This document shows positions 1-12,100 of a stretch of DNA of 64,000 bases, in pieces (the first letter of the stretch is position 1; every line of letters starts with the position of its first letter). Under the pieces are notes generated by a model that was not told the DNA's origin, made no database searches, and saw only the letters and a list, made by a program, of their open reading frames with translations. The DNA is from Anopheles merus (Eukaryota > Arthropoda > Insecta > Diptera > Culicidae). Location: the NCBI RefSeq assembly GCF_017562075.2, contig NC_054082.1, positions 6,791,550 to 6,855,549 of the forward strand, written 5' to 3'. The position numbers were made by a program, and so were the translations under genes.

Positions 1-2380
1 TGATCGTGGAGCGCGAGGAGAAAACAACAACCGTTTACGATTAAAGTAAAATTAATCTCATTTTGTTGTCCGGGATCCTTTCCGGAATTATGGCGCTATT
101 TTAGCCGTCTGCCCCGTAGCGACCGTTCTGCAATCAGGTCAACAATGGCGGGCTGGCGGTGGTTTACTGGGTGGAGTGTCAGGAAGGAGGGATTGCGCGC
201 TGCGCGATGGTTCATGGACATTAATAATGAATTAGTAATGATAGGATGTATGGCGTGTAAAAGCTTAGCAGTGAATGTTTTTTTTTATGTTAATTGCGTA
301 GGTCAGTAACGTGTACATTGTATCGTTGCACTTTTTATGCAGATTGGAAATGGTAGTAAGACATTGTGGAGTCCAATAATTAGACTTAAACTTGAAGATC
401 TAATAGACATTGGTAGGAAATGTTTATTGAAATAAAAATATATAACACATAGGAAAAAATGAGAGCTTACTAAATTTCATATTAGATCTCATTAGTTGTA
501 AGTGAATTGCTATATTTTTAAGATCACTTTACAAGATTATAAGAAACGTTGAATTTCTGTAAAAAAAATCTTCTCCTCATTACGCCAGCATTAAACTACC
601 TGAAAAGATGTAATGAATTGTATAACAATAAGCAGACAAGAAAGGGTATATCCCATAATTTACGATCAATCGTCGCTCGGAACGATCCTCATCCTTTAAT
701 GGAATTTCCAGCGATCCGGCAAGGGAGACATGTATGATCCTTTTGTTTTACAATTATCGTGATAAGAAAATCCTCACCAAATAAGGTGCATTTAAGCGTC
801 GTACGGCATTGCCTTGGGTGCAGCTTTAGCTAATCTTAAGACTTTTGCCAAGCTTACGGTGGTAATCTAATCAAGAAAACTAGCGTATGACGCCCGCTGG
901 CAGATTAATCCGTTCAAAGTCCAGAAAAACCGCCCATACACGTTACCATGCGGCCCTTTTTTCCCCCCGGATTGTTTCAAAAATCCTTCCTAATCACAAG
1001 AGCCAATTTCTTAGGGCTGTAAGCTAGCAAAAGGCAGATAAAACAAATCACGCTGCGCCGTCCGATCGCCGAAGACGCTGAACAGTTTCGGCAAGGATGC
1101 ATTCGGCAAAGCCGGCCATCCAGGCTTTTTCCCATCGAGGTGGTCCGGTGGTGGTGTGCTACCGGTGAAAGAAAACACGATCCTTCCGAAGGCACTTTGT
1201 CGCATTTGCTACTGGATCGGTAGGGGCGGGGGCACGAAACGGGACACTCGTTCCCTTGACTTTTAGCCTTCTGCCGGGCCCGGGCACGGGATTATCGCAA
1301 GCGAAGATAATGATATACTTTAAGCCTCGGTCGAGGGAAAACGCCCAAAAACGCTAAGCATCCCGGGAACGCAGAGCCCGGCCCGGCAAACGCCATTTAA
1401 CGTGGTACGGTGGAGTGGTGGTGGTGGTGGTGGTGGTGGTGGTGGTGGTGGTGGTGATGAGATGCTGTGTGCTGTGCACAAAAAAGTCAATCCCAAGTTT
1501 GGCCTGTTTCGGACGGTCCGATGCAAGCAATCTCGGGAAAGAAAGCACCTATTGCACGCATCGGTTGTTTCTTGGGAAGCTCCGGTAGCTTCGAAAGGAC
1601 GATTCATACACACACACACTCCTACACACTCTCGAAGGCGCAAAAAGGCAGAATACACGGCAGAGAAAGAAAGCGAAAGAGTGTTGGAGGAGGAGAATGC
1701 ATCTTATGTTTTATGTTTCTAGGTTCGTTTTTTTACTTGAGCCTCTCTATCTTTTTGTTCACTTCACTCCTTCACTGCACGCATTGTCCGCTGCAAGTCA
1801 AGTGTTTACTTTCAATTTCTTAAAACTCACTCGAGAAGGGCCGTTGCGTTTGCTCATTAAATGCCACTCAACGCTCCCGTACGGACACCACCGTCGGCCA
1901 CAGTCGTGCATCTTGTTGGTGCATCCGAGACAAAAGGAGACTTAAATTCAAGAAGCTAATCTCATCACTTGAGCTGTTGTTTTTTTTATGTTTTACGTTA
2001 TTTTTACGAGGAGTTTTTTTTCAACTGCTGCTTCGTTTTAAGATGTGCTTCGGTTCGATCGGGGACCACCTCATCGATTTTGTGTGTGTGTGTGTTCGTT
2101 TTTGGCCCAGGGCAAAGTGGCGTGGCGTGCCCTGGAAAGGCAGACGCCCGTTCCGCGAGGCGTTTACGATGACGGTAGTAATTAGAAAATTGCACAATTT
2201 TCTTCGAGCCGTTACATGAAGCTTTCTTAAGGGCAGGGTGCGGATGAGGAACATGGGGTAGTTTGTTGCTACCGAACGAAGGGAGGGTTGCATTCCTGAG
2301 GGTTGTTTTTTATATCGTGTCATGGTGTGGAAGGGCTTTTGGAACACACACACACATACACAAGAGTGCTGCTACCTGTG
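1..2380. other. Non-coding stretch: AT island then GC-richer DNA
   Basis: No gene is seen. Positions 200-860 are AT-rich with many TAAT-type words; 860-2380 is more GC-rich. The reading frames over 1320-1722 on both strands mostly come from the (GTG)14 array, which translates as poly-Gly or poly-Pro. Small TG and CA runs lie at 1608-1619, 2081-2094 and 2344-2357. A pyrimidine-rich stretch ending in an AG near 1265 could act as a splice acceptor, but nothing recognisable follows it. Confidence 0.6.
1415..1456 (+). repeat. (GTG)14 trinucleotide microsatellite
   Basis: Fourteen perfect GTG units in a row, the longest trinucleotide array in the window. It makes artefactual glycine-rich (plus strand) and proline/threonine-rich (minus strand) reading frames. 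With its high G density on one strand it may also form non-B structures. Confidence 0.97.
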
Positions 2381-5280
2381 TGCACAAAGTCAACAAGTTA
2401 GATTTGTGTTCAATGATGTGAATACCACAATTATGTGGTGCACATAATTCTTAATATTTTTAAAGGTTCTTTTTCATTCAAGCATGGAGAGGTGAAGCTT
2501 TGCGAATTGTCATTGCTTCATTTTGAGATGAGGTTGTTAATAACCTGAGTAATCAAATTATTCATTTTTATAGACAATCATCATTTCATTGTTCATTTAA
2601 AAATATAAAATAAATTTTCAGCTGCAAGATTTGTATTTTCTTTTTTAACATAACAAAAATGAAATAAAGCAGCAACTCCAATGAAACCCCATTTCATCGT
2701 CAACACATTCAAACGTAGTCTTTTATGCATGGCTTACAAGCCTCGTACAAATCATCAGACAATGCGGAGTCGAAACCCAAAGCACCCCAACGGCCACAAG
2801 AAGAAGCGTTTATCATCGGAGCTGATCTTAATTGTCACCGTGTTATATGCCACCTTTTTGTCCCCGGGCTCGCTAAATGGTTGCGGGCGTACATTTTAAA
2901 GGGGCCCCAGGGCTGCCGTCCGGGCGGGGCGAGGTAGTGATGGTGGTGCATAATTTTATTGTTTGTCACACTTGGAGCTTCTTGGAAGAAGAGAGAGAGA
3001 AAAAAAAACGGTAAAACGCATGAAGGCATAATTTTAACTGCGCTTCAACATCGGTGTGTTAGGGTACACTATGCGTCCTCCTGCCTCTTCTGTGATGCCT
3101 CTGCGGGATATCTTTTCTTCCGCGAAGTTAGTGTCATCTTCAGACGGGCGGAGAAAGAAAGCTTGGTAGACTTCGTTTGTAATTCAAATCACTTCTTCGA
3201 AAGCTAAACGGGCATAAGATAAAGCTAAAAGCGCCCCTTTCACGGGTAACATATCATCCGCCGTGGACGTGCTGGTTTGCGTGCAGGGACGGTCCAGCAG
3301 AAGAGGGGAAGGAAAGATCACTGGGCGCTGATATCGTAGGTAAGATGATAATAATTTCAAATTTCGAACAACAAAGCTTAACGGGCCTTAAGGGGACAGT
3401 TGCACATTAGGGAAAAGGGCAAGAATACTAAACTAGGAAATGGAATTGGGATCATTGCCACACCTTGATCGCTTAAGCTTAAGGGGTTAGACGATGAATG
3501 AAATCTAACAAGAAAGGGTAAAGTCGTCCAAAACACATTCAAATGTCACAAGACACATTGGAGCCGAGGAGGTTTAGCCGTAACGCGTGTTGTTCGATGG
3601 TCGTTATTGTTATTATTATCGCGGGTGCTTACGATCGTAGGACACTCCAAACATGATCGTCATTGTTGTTGGTGGTGGTGGTAGTGGTGCTGCTGCTACC
3701 GTGGTATTAATGACCAAAAAGTATCAGGTATTACAATGCGTCCGAGAACGCTCCCTCTTGCAGTCTCGTCTTTCGGCAATTGAATGAAAATTAATTTATT
3801 ATTCGTTCCGTGTGCCTCGGGAGTAGCGCCCGGTCGAGCCATGAATGAAGTTGTGTCCGAGATAAGCATCATCTCGAGATTGATGCTTCCTGGATGAATG
3901 GAATAATTGATTCATGCCCCCCGAATCCTCGCGGGATTACGCCGGGAGTCTGTGTCGCACCGGGAGGCTGCGTAGGAGCAAAGACTGAGCTTTGAATGGA
4001 TCGGAGGTGTGTGAGCGCACTGGAATTCGTAGAATTAGGGTTTTTACGTTCGAGTGGTGTGATTTCTAGCGAAGCGATATTGTAACGACTTCCTGTCTAG
4101 TACGGCGGAGATATGGTCTCGTTCTTATTGTTTTCATAAAACCAACAAATAAATCTTGCAGGTCTTTTGTCTTGTGTTGGGCATGCTTCAACCATTTAGT
4201 ACCTTCCATCGGATAAACGATCCAACGGAAAACATGAAGCACTGCTGCACGCCGTGCCCAAATGCCTGGACCTGGGTATGAAGCGTGAACGGCTCGCGAT
4301 CCTGCCAGCGCATGAAACATGAGCTTAATTACTTGGAGCCGTTCTGCCAAAGCTACCCACCGTTGGGGGAGGGCTCGAACAGCGACGCCATCCAATGGGG
4401 CTGTCCCAAAACAAAACTCGTTCCACCGCGCGTCGCACCGTAGTGGACGTAGTGTGATGCGCGGTGACTGAGCGGTGATGGATTTCAGCGGTTGATTAAG
4501 ACATTAAAAACTACGCCTCACGCCTTCCTCGTTACGGGGTCCGAAGCCGTACGGACAATTTACGGTACCGTCCAATGCTAGCGGGCTTCACCGGGGAGAT
4601 GAAAAAGACAAATGATCTGCACTTAAGTGGGTCTTAGGAAGAGGCGGAATAGTCCGAATGGTACGGCGATGGGATTGAGACATTCAGCGTGAAAGCGCAC
4701 AGTCTTGGCGAGGGGACCGAGTGGACGGTGGATTTAAGCAGCTGATGAGGATGGTTTTTCGGATGATTTTGTAGGGTCATTATAGCTGTAAATCGGTGCT
4801 GGTTGCAGTGGTGAATTTTGTATTCATTTGTTTAAGTGAAGTAAAAGACTCCAGATTGAATCGATAGAAACTGAACAAACAAAACAACGTTCTATTTCGT
4901 GATTTTAAAGTGATGTTTAACAACAGTGATCATAGCTTATGAATAAATGAATTTGCCAATCAAACAACTCAAAGCGATACAAGCTGACACAGTAATGCCA
5001 CAAATAATGTACCTGAGTTCTTCGATTCAAGAATCGCAACATCAGTCATCTCTGATCAACGATATGTAATAAAATGTATTTTTTGTATGTTGAATCTTGG
5101 GTCTTTTCTCACCTGCAGAGTCACCCAAAGAAATTTCTCACCCGAAGATTCTCACAACATCCAAATTTAGGCCATAATTGATTTAATAGTTTTCAATATC
5201 GGCAAACAACATCTTCATTTCTCCTGCACGAAAACCTCACAAACGGACATTCTATAAAAATCATCCTCCCTAGTTCACAC
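2381..5280. other. Non-coding stretch with AT islands and a GC knot
   Basis: AT-rich DNA at 2390-2700 includes a quasi-palindrome. A short GC knot at 2870-2935 contains the palindrome GGGGCCCC at 2901-2908. Positions 3605-3705 are a patchwork of GTT, ATT, GGT and GCT triplets. A donor-like TAG|GTAAGA sits at 3336-3344 with no convincing exon before it. 4760-5280 is again AT-rich. No gene was recognised. Confidence 0.6.
2429..2449. repeat. 21-bp inverted repeat, 9-bp arms
   Basis: The arms AATTATGTG and CACATAATT are perfectly complementary and separated by only three bases (GTG). They lie in an AT-rich island. This could be a dimeric protein-binding site or simply cruciform-prone DNA; the sequence alone does not say which. 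Confidence 0.85.
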
Positions 5281-7100
5281 GGTCCCGCTTGCTGTGAACC
5301 TACAGAGAGAGTGAGAGAGGGTTTCGTCTGCGAGCTCGTCTCCAGCAGAAAACCACCCATCGATACCCGCACCTGACATGATGGGGACCGTTTAGCTCGA
5401 TCTGTGCTCAGAATTTATAAGCACACAGCACACAGCTACAGAATGCCGCGCTAAAGCCGCCACAAACGGAGGCCGAAATAGTTGTGCGCGATGGTTGTGG
5501 CAAGAATATGCAATATCTGCGATTCGAAAGTAATTAAAGCATGTCGGTTGCGTCCGTTCGGTTCCCGGTTGGAGGGAAAGCTTTTGCTGCGAAACGGTTC
5601 AACAACCGGCCCTCTTTTGTGTGTGTGTGGGGAAGATTTGCGCGTGGGAAAACGGGCTGCGCCGTGGATGAAGCTAATGGTTCGATATGGTTTGTTTGTT
5701 TGATTGCTTACATTTTCCATCTGTTTCGATGTTGAACCATTTTGGAAAGGGGGGGGGGGCACTGATGGTAACGATTAAATTGAGTCATCATTCGTTATTT
5801 TCAAGATGAAGCGACAGAGCACGTAAAAGGCTCTCCCGGACCGTTGCGCACCTTCAAGAAACGCTACCAGCACGTCACTTGGTCGCAGCAGAAATTGGCG
5901 GCGAAAGGTTGTGAAAGCAAATCGTCGATAGTTTTATGATATGCAAACAAGCTCATGCTTCTCATCAAAATGATCATCAAAACTTTCTCACTATAACCAG
6001 GGCGCACCAGGGTCGAACGGGAACGGAACGGAACGGGAAGTGAAAGAAGTGCAACTGAGCTCGAGCTTTATTCTGGCCGGACAGGGACGCTTATTTGTGG
6101 CCAAGTGCAGCTCGGAGCGCGAAATGGAATCGAATGTCGGAGACTGGGACGACGGGCACGCTCTGGTGTGAAGCAGGGAAAACACAGAAACAGACGAAGA
6201 AGAAAACTAAAAAACATCATCCAGCATGCCTGGAAGGTGTCCCGAGGTGAGAATCGACCAAATATATTCATTTATTTATATTAACTCGCTCCGGGGTGTA
6301 AGTAAACATTTTCTTCTCGTTTCGCGCTTAGCCTCACCAATAATCATCATATTAATTTTGTATTATGCCTCGCTTCTGCTTGTCTCCACATTATGCCTCT
6401 CGCTTTTTCTCTCTTTTGCTCTCTGTTTCGCTTTACCGCGATCCCAACTGGAGTTCGGGTGCGTTTGCTTTATAGTGGAGTTTATTTCCATTTCGTACCT
6501 ATTTAGGATAGATATTTTATATCTTATTATGAATGCATTCCGGAGTGTGCGCCCCGAGCACATCGATTCGACCCGGCTGGAAAGAGAGAGGAGAGAAGAG
6601 ACAGAAACACTGCAAATGGTGCAGTGTAAATTGATGCCGGAAAGGATACAGTGCAGTACAGGAATGTAAGCGTTAACAAGGCGCTGATTGGGTCCGCTGA
6701 GGAATGGTTTGTTTAACCAGCGCTGGAAATGAGCGTCGTTAATCCCGGTACGGCATTATTCGTCGTTAGGAAGCGATAATTTACATTTCCGGAAATGAGA
6801 CAAGAAGGACAAGGAGAAGATGAGCTTTTTTGATGGATATTTTCATGGAAGTCCTAAACGGTTGGAATGAAATTAATAATGATAATTTGTACAGCAGTAT
6901 GAATACTGAATATTTTATTGGAAAGTGAAGCTACGTATTCAAGAAAAGATTATATTTAAACAATTTTTACAATAAACTGCTCCTCTATAATTAAAACAAA
7001 CCGCACCAAACTTGAAATTCCTTGTTTGCCATTTGTTTTATGCGTTGCTTGTACGCTTGTAGCCATGAACACATTTATTGAATCATCAATTTGGCATGAT
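5281..7100. other. Non-coding stretch with GA runs and G11
   Basis: The stretch holds a GAGAGAGTGAGAGAGGG run at 5304-5321, an 11-base G run, and short GGAAC tandem copies around 6013-6037. A frame open from about 6054 meets a good splice donor, GAG|GTGAGA, at 6245/6246, with an ATG 21 bases before it, but its protein is not recognisable. 6830-7100 is an AT-rich island. Confidence 0.55.
5749..5759 (+). repeat. G11 homopolymer
   Basis: Eleven G residues in a row on the plus strand. It is one of five G or C runs of at least ten bases in the window. Confidence 0.97.
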
Positions 7101-9060
7101 CCGTGCAGGCACATCAAGTGGCCAGGAGGTCAAGCGCTCGCCTAGCGCACACCCTGGCGACCCGGAGCGAATTTATTGGTTGGTGTATTTGCTTAACGAA
7201 CCTTCGCTATCAAATAACACCATTTAGGTGCAATAAAAAAAGCGGACCCATCCTCCCATCCCATGTACCGGTGCAATGGGATGCACACAAGCACTGGCAC
7301 ACATATTGTGCACTTCCCCCGGGTCCGTTATCAGGGAGTACGGAGAATTCCATCCCCAGCGTCCGGCCTGCTGGGGTCTAGCTTTAGGATATCTTGGAAG
7401 GAATTATAAATTACCGCTCATCGAACCGGGAGCAATCGATGCTCGGGCAGAGCATGTGAAGTGTGCAAACATTTCAACACTTTTTCTTCTTTTTCTGGAC
7501 ACGCTGGCAGATGTACCGGTGGAAGACATAAGCCCGGTGAAACACAGGCCCGGCAAAACAGCGACACGATACGCGGGCGAGGATGTAAATCGAGGCAATC
7601 GCAAAAGGAAACTTCAATGTGCGCGCACATTGGTGGCTCGTAAAAACGCCACAACACGACAAGACAGCCCGTTCCGGTTACGATTGCACTGCGCGCTGCT
7701 CATACTCCTACTACTGCTCCCCGGATGGAAAACCATCTCCCTTGGCTCGTGATCACTGGGCTGGTGGAGCCGCTGGAGGGTGGTTGCTGGAAATAAATGC
7801 ACTCCCAGCAAAACCACGCTGGCAGGCCACGAACGAAAAGGCGATAATTTATTACACGTGTAATATCTGTTTTATCCAAAACGGCGCAAACCGGGGCCTT
7901 ACGGGGGTACGCACACCACGCGTTTTGGTGCGCCTACGAGAATGCACAATACGAGAAAGCCATCGATCGATGCTGGTTTGTTTATAATATTAGGTGCAGA
8001 TTATTTGCGCACGGCGTTACATGGAGCGCGGGAGGAGGGGGAGATTACGTCCTTCTTCTTCCCAGCTCCTCCAAGTGCGCGGGTCCAAGAAGCCCTGTCA
8101 GCAAAGGGTGTGCTTGTGCATGTAACCTCCGGACGGTGCTGCACCGCGGGCGAGCACAAACGCACTGTGAGCAACGCTGTGTACATATTGATGAAATTCG
8201 CTTTAAATGAATGGACGTGATAATGGGTATAAAATTTATTACATTGAAAATTAGAGATGATTAAATTGTTTCCCTCCACTCGGTCCGGGGCAGCTAGCGC
8301 ACACCTTCCCTCACTGCACATCACCACCTTACACCAAACGCTCTGTTGGAGCTTTCAGGCACAAAGGTGCACACAGCGCTGCGGCTGAGGTGTTGCAGTC
8401 GTTGCATCGAGCTGTGTGCCGTTGTGCAGCACTGGCTCGTGTGGTTGGCCCGCTTCTGCCGTTTGTTGCTTCTGCCATTCCGAGCTGCACCATGCTGCCC
8501 CATGCTTCGTGAGAAGTATTTTTATGAGCGTTGTTCCACCGGCTTACATCCACCGAGTTGCAAATTTATCGACACCGTACGGCACGACGCACAAATGTGT
8601 CACCGTGCCGTGGAGTGGCGTGTGATACGATCTGGGGGTAAGAAAAAAGGTATGAAAAAAAAAAACAGCACTACACACAGACGCGAAACTTGAACCGCAC
8701 CGAAAATGGTGATCATTTTAATGCGATTAAGCCATTACGATAAGAAAACATAACAATTAAGCTAACGAAACATACGGCACCGTGAGGGGGGAAGCGGAGC
8801 CGGGTTTTGTGCGCAGGAGCGGAGCATCGGATCGGTTGACAAATTTAGCGGACAACTTCATTCCAGTAGGTACGGTTGGACGTACGGTGCGGTGCGCGGA
8901 AAGACGCAAAGAGGCACGCTGCCGACGGAGGGAATGTTTAGCGAACGGTGCATTATGGTCACGGATGTTGCAGTTTTTCTGCACCGAAGCTGTACTGGCC
9001 GTTTCCGCAACGCGGCAATGCGAATGTCTTCATTTAGCGCGTGAGTTATGGGCCACTATG
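7101..9060. other. GC-richer non-coding stretch
   Basis: Several overlapping open frames occur on both strands (for example 7276-7752 plus, and an ATG-less frame at about 8261-8512 plus rich in alanine, leucine and cysteine). None shows a recognisable domain, and frames open on opposite strands at once point to base composition rather than coding. The stretch contains two palindromes (7850-7865 and 7961-7972) and an A11 run at 8655-8665. Confidence 0.5.
7850..7865. promoter_or_regulatory. 16-bp palindrome centred on CACGTG E-box
   Basis: TATTACACGTGTAATA reads the same on both strands. The core CACGTG is the canonical binding word of Myc/Max and Clock/Cycle-type bHLH dimers (established knowledge). 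That this copy is bound is inference. Roughly one perfect 16-bp palindrome is expected by chance in 64 kb. Confidence 0.3.
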
Positions 9061-10034
9061 GGTTAGATTGATGTCGTTAGTGGGAAATAATAAGCATATC
9101 AGGTAGGACATACTACTCTCATGGGAAGACGATGATTTGGAAATGATTTGAAGTTCCTCTTAGCAGAAAAGGATCTTGTTGAATTTGCGTTAGTGGCAAA
9201 ATATTTTGAACCCAATTGATGTGGCCTAATTTACACATGATATACTTTATTTAGAGATATATAAATCTTTAAAAGATTCTTTGCATTTTATTCACGATAT
9301 CAAGTTCTTTTATCCTGCAAAACTATTTATAAATTGTAGAGTTACTTTCATCAAATATTCCGAAATACAAGCCCAGAATTGGCACCGTTCATTAGCAGCA
9401 ATTAATTAATATCACCATGTATTGAGTTTCAAATTTATTTGAGCCAATCCCTTACGAATAATGTTCTCAATTATTCACCGACCACTCGCAGTCCCACTGT
9501 TGGCTGAGAGATGAATTTGTTCCGCTCGTCTCCGGTCGCCCAGCTATCTGATGCTAGATTAGCAGGAATTTCGTCATGCGAACCCGTCTCTCGCGGCGAA
9601 GAATTTGGCATAATTTATATCCGTGGCTTTTGTGTCTACCGCGTGAAGACACACCAAAATCGTCGAGGTAAGGTTGAGGAACGTATGGCTGTGGGTATCT
9701 GTACTTGGCTCGAACAGATATCTAAACCAGTGAATGCTGGGCATCTTAAGTGAAGCATCGAAAACATCCTTTCTTAAAAACTCACAGATTTAACACACAA
9801 AAACACACACACATAACCACGTCACGCACACGCACTTGCGCATGGTGGACTAAATGGTGTGAAATGCAATGTTCGGGGCGTATTTTAATGGCTTCGGAAC
9901 AATTATGCATGTTGACACAGTGCGCACTGATGATGTGTGTGGAGCAAGCTTAATTCCTTTTAATTACTAGCTGGAATTGTTTCGAACCAGCAGCACGCTG
10001 GCATTTCGAGACATTCAAGCAAGGCTGCATGTTG

Positions 10035-10068
10035 TTTTTTTTCTTCTTCTTCTTCGTCTCTCTCTCTC
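10035..10068 (+). repeat. Polypyrimidine tract (T, TTC, TC)
   Basis: A run of T followed by TTC and TC units, interrupted by a single G. It could serve as the pyrimidine tract of a splice acceptor, but no suitable AG and exon follow closely. It may equally form triplex-type DNA. Confidence 0.9.
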
Positions 10069-10282
10069 ACGAAGGGGTAAGGTAAATGACGTATGCAATT
10101 ATCTATTCCGACACCGTCCAGGACGAAACACACGGCGTCCAGCCGTGTAGTGTAGTGCGTGTTTCAAACTGTTCCAACACCGGGACAACATCGCTCGGAC
10201 ACATACGTGAGGAAAGCGTTTATGAGCGTTCTTTTTCGTGTATGATGAAAGCGTTGCTGCGCTGTTTTGCTTTTTAAGATCG

Positions 10283-10306
10283 TTTTTTTGTTGTTGTTGT
10301 TGTTTT
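10283..10306 (+). repeat. T7(GTT)5 simple repeat
   Basis: Seven T residues followed by five GTT units. It generates cysteine- and leucine-rich spurious frames. Confidence 0.93.
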
Positions 10307-12100
10307 GGTTTGTGTGTTCGCTCCTTCCTTTGGCTAGGGCTCGAAATAAAGACGCAGCACAAATATTCTGTTCGCGTTCGGAATTTGTGCCACAATTACC
10401 TTTGTTGGTGCGTAGTCTTTTGGGGCGGGTTAGCACGGCTGCACGGCCGTACAGTAATGTGCAGGCACACAAGCGCGAAATAAACATAAACAAACAATTA
10501 AGCGATTGTAAAACAACTGTATGAGCCTGCAAGATTTATGGTCGGTGGTTTTAATGGGGCTTTACCTCATTGTAACCTCGCATACGGGACAGGTGGCAAC
10601 CGTACACCGTGCGGTTGGCCTGACGAGTGAAAACTAACAAACTTCAATTGTCGCCTGGCTGTACGTAAAGTGCCCGTCCATTGCAGGTTCGTCCATCAGC
10701 GGAAGAAGGGGAGGATGAAAAAAAAAACGCGAGGCAATATTTTTAATTCTCACGGCATCCGTGCTGGACGGGCGGGACCGTCGATACCTGATTTAAAGTG
10801 GACATTAGATGGCATTTAAAATATGACACTTTTTTCTTCAAATTTCCCTTCACGAGCCTGTACGAGCGTGTCGTCAACTATCTCACGTACCGAGTGTGCG
10901 GTTTGGGGTGGGTTTCAGTGCACGTACATTAATGTGAAGCTGTCCCCGGGCAATGGGAATGGGGGACCATTTCTGAGGCCGTCTCCTATCATGAATTCTT
11001 AATAACGACATTAAATGGGGGTATGATGATGTGAGTTCGATAGGTTCCGAGACGCATCCCGACAGTGACGTTTCGGCTCGTCGAGACGATGATTTCAAAC
11101 GGCGATGAATATTAAACGCAGCAGCAGTGCTCTCCGGTCTCCGGTCCGGCCCGGTAGGCAAGTGGGAGGCATGTTGTGTTTGATATGTTTAACACACAGC
11201 ACTGTGCGGGTTAGCTTTCTTCATCCCGTGCCCCGTACGCAACCGGCTAGGTAGGGCGCATTTCTTTGAAATTTCGCCCCGCGCTGTTGGCGGAGGTGTT
11301 TGCTCATTCCAGACGGGCTCGATCGTTTATAATTTAATGCACCGTAATTATTCCACATTGTGGCCGATTGCCGATGCAGCCTTTAACGGAACCGAAGCGA
11401 GCGGCGGGGTTTTGGGAAGGTGGCATGAAAACGAAAACGTTTCGCACGTTTTGTCGCAAATCGACAATTGAGGGCAATTTTTGCATCTAGGAAAAGATGG
11501 ATTGGAAATCACACGCTTGCCATATTTGATGCGAAGGTGAAATAGAAAACCGACACACTGGACTGATTTGAATACGCTTGAAAGTAGATAATTTTAGCTT
11601 TAGTTGGTGAATATATTAGAGGAGTCGTTAGAAATCAACACAAATAGTGTTATAATCAATTATTTACTATGAAATGTCATTTACGCTCTTGCCAAGGCCT
11701 CAACGATTGCTAACACTGAAACAAAACGTTCCATTCCGCACACCGCACATCATCGCTGGTAAGATGCAGGAATATTGGCTTGTAAACGGTTCCACAACTC
11801 TAATCAGCCCATCATTCAATTAATTTGATTTTCTTAATCCCTTGTCCGCTACGGTCCCTCGCCATCACGACACGATCGGTGGAGCTTGCGGTGAGTAATG
11901 GGAATGGCCTGCAAGCGGTACGTGTTCGTGCTAGAAGTGTGGCAGATTTCCGTCTTCCCATGTGTCTCCGTCCGCAATCGCGTGTGACGATAAAATAGTG
12001 GAAATAATTTATTCAATTATAAACCTATTAATTTTCCCATAGACATTAGTTATGATGTTTCCTTCGTTTCAGGCTGTGATCGTTTTGCTATTTTCTGTTT

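Larger units (their letters stand above)
9061..12100. other. Non-coding stretch with AT island and pyrimidine tract
   Basis: 9061-9480 is AT-rich. A real ATG at 9511 opens a frame that stays open to a strong donor, GAG|GTAAGG, at about 9667. It would give roughly 52 residues of an unrecognised protein and is only a weak first-exon candidate. The stretch also has a pyrimidine tract and a T7(GTT)5 run. 10600-11460 is GC-richer without a clear frame, and 11500-11700 is AT-rich again. Confidence 0.5.

Noticed and set aside
1320..1722. Glycine-rich (plus) and proline-rich (minus) proteins
   Set aside because: Produced by the (GTG)14 microsatellite read in different frames.
6054..6250. First exon ending MPGRCPE at GAG|GTGAGA
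   Set aside because: Only a donor supports it, the upstream frame is low-complexity lysine-rich, and donors of this strength are expected many times per 64 kb by chance.
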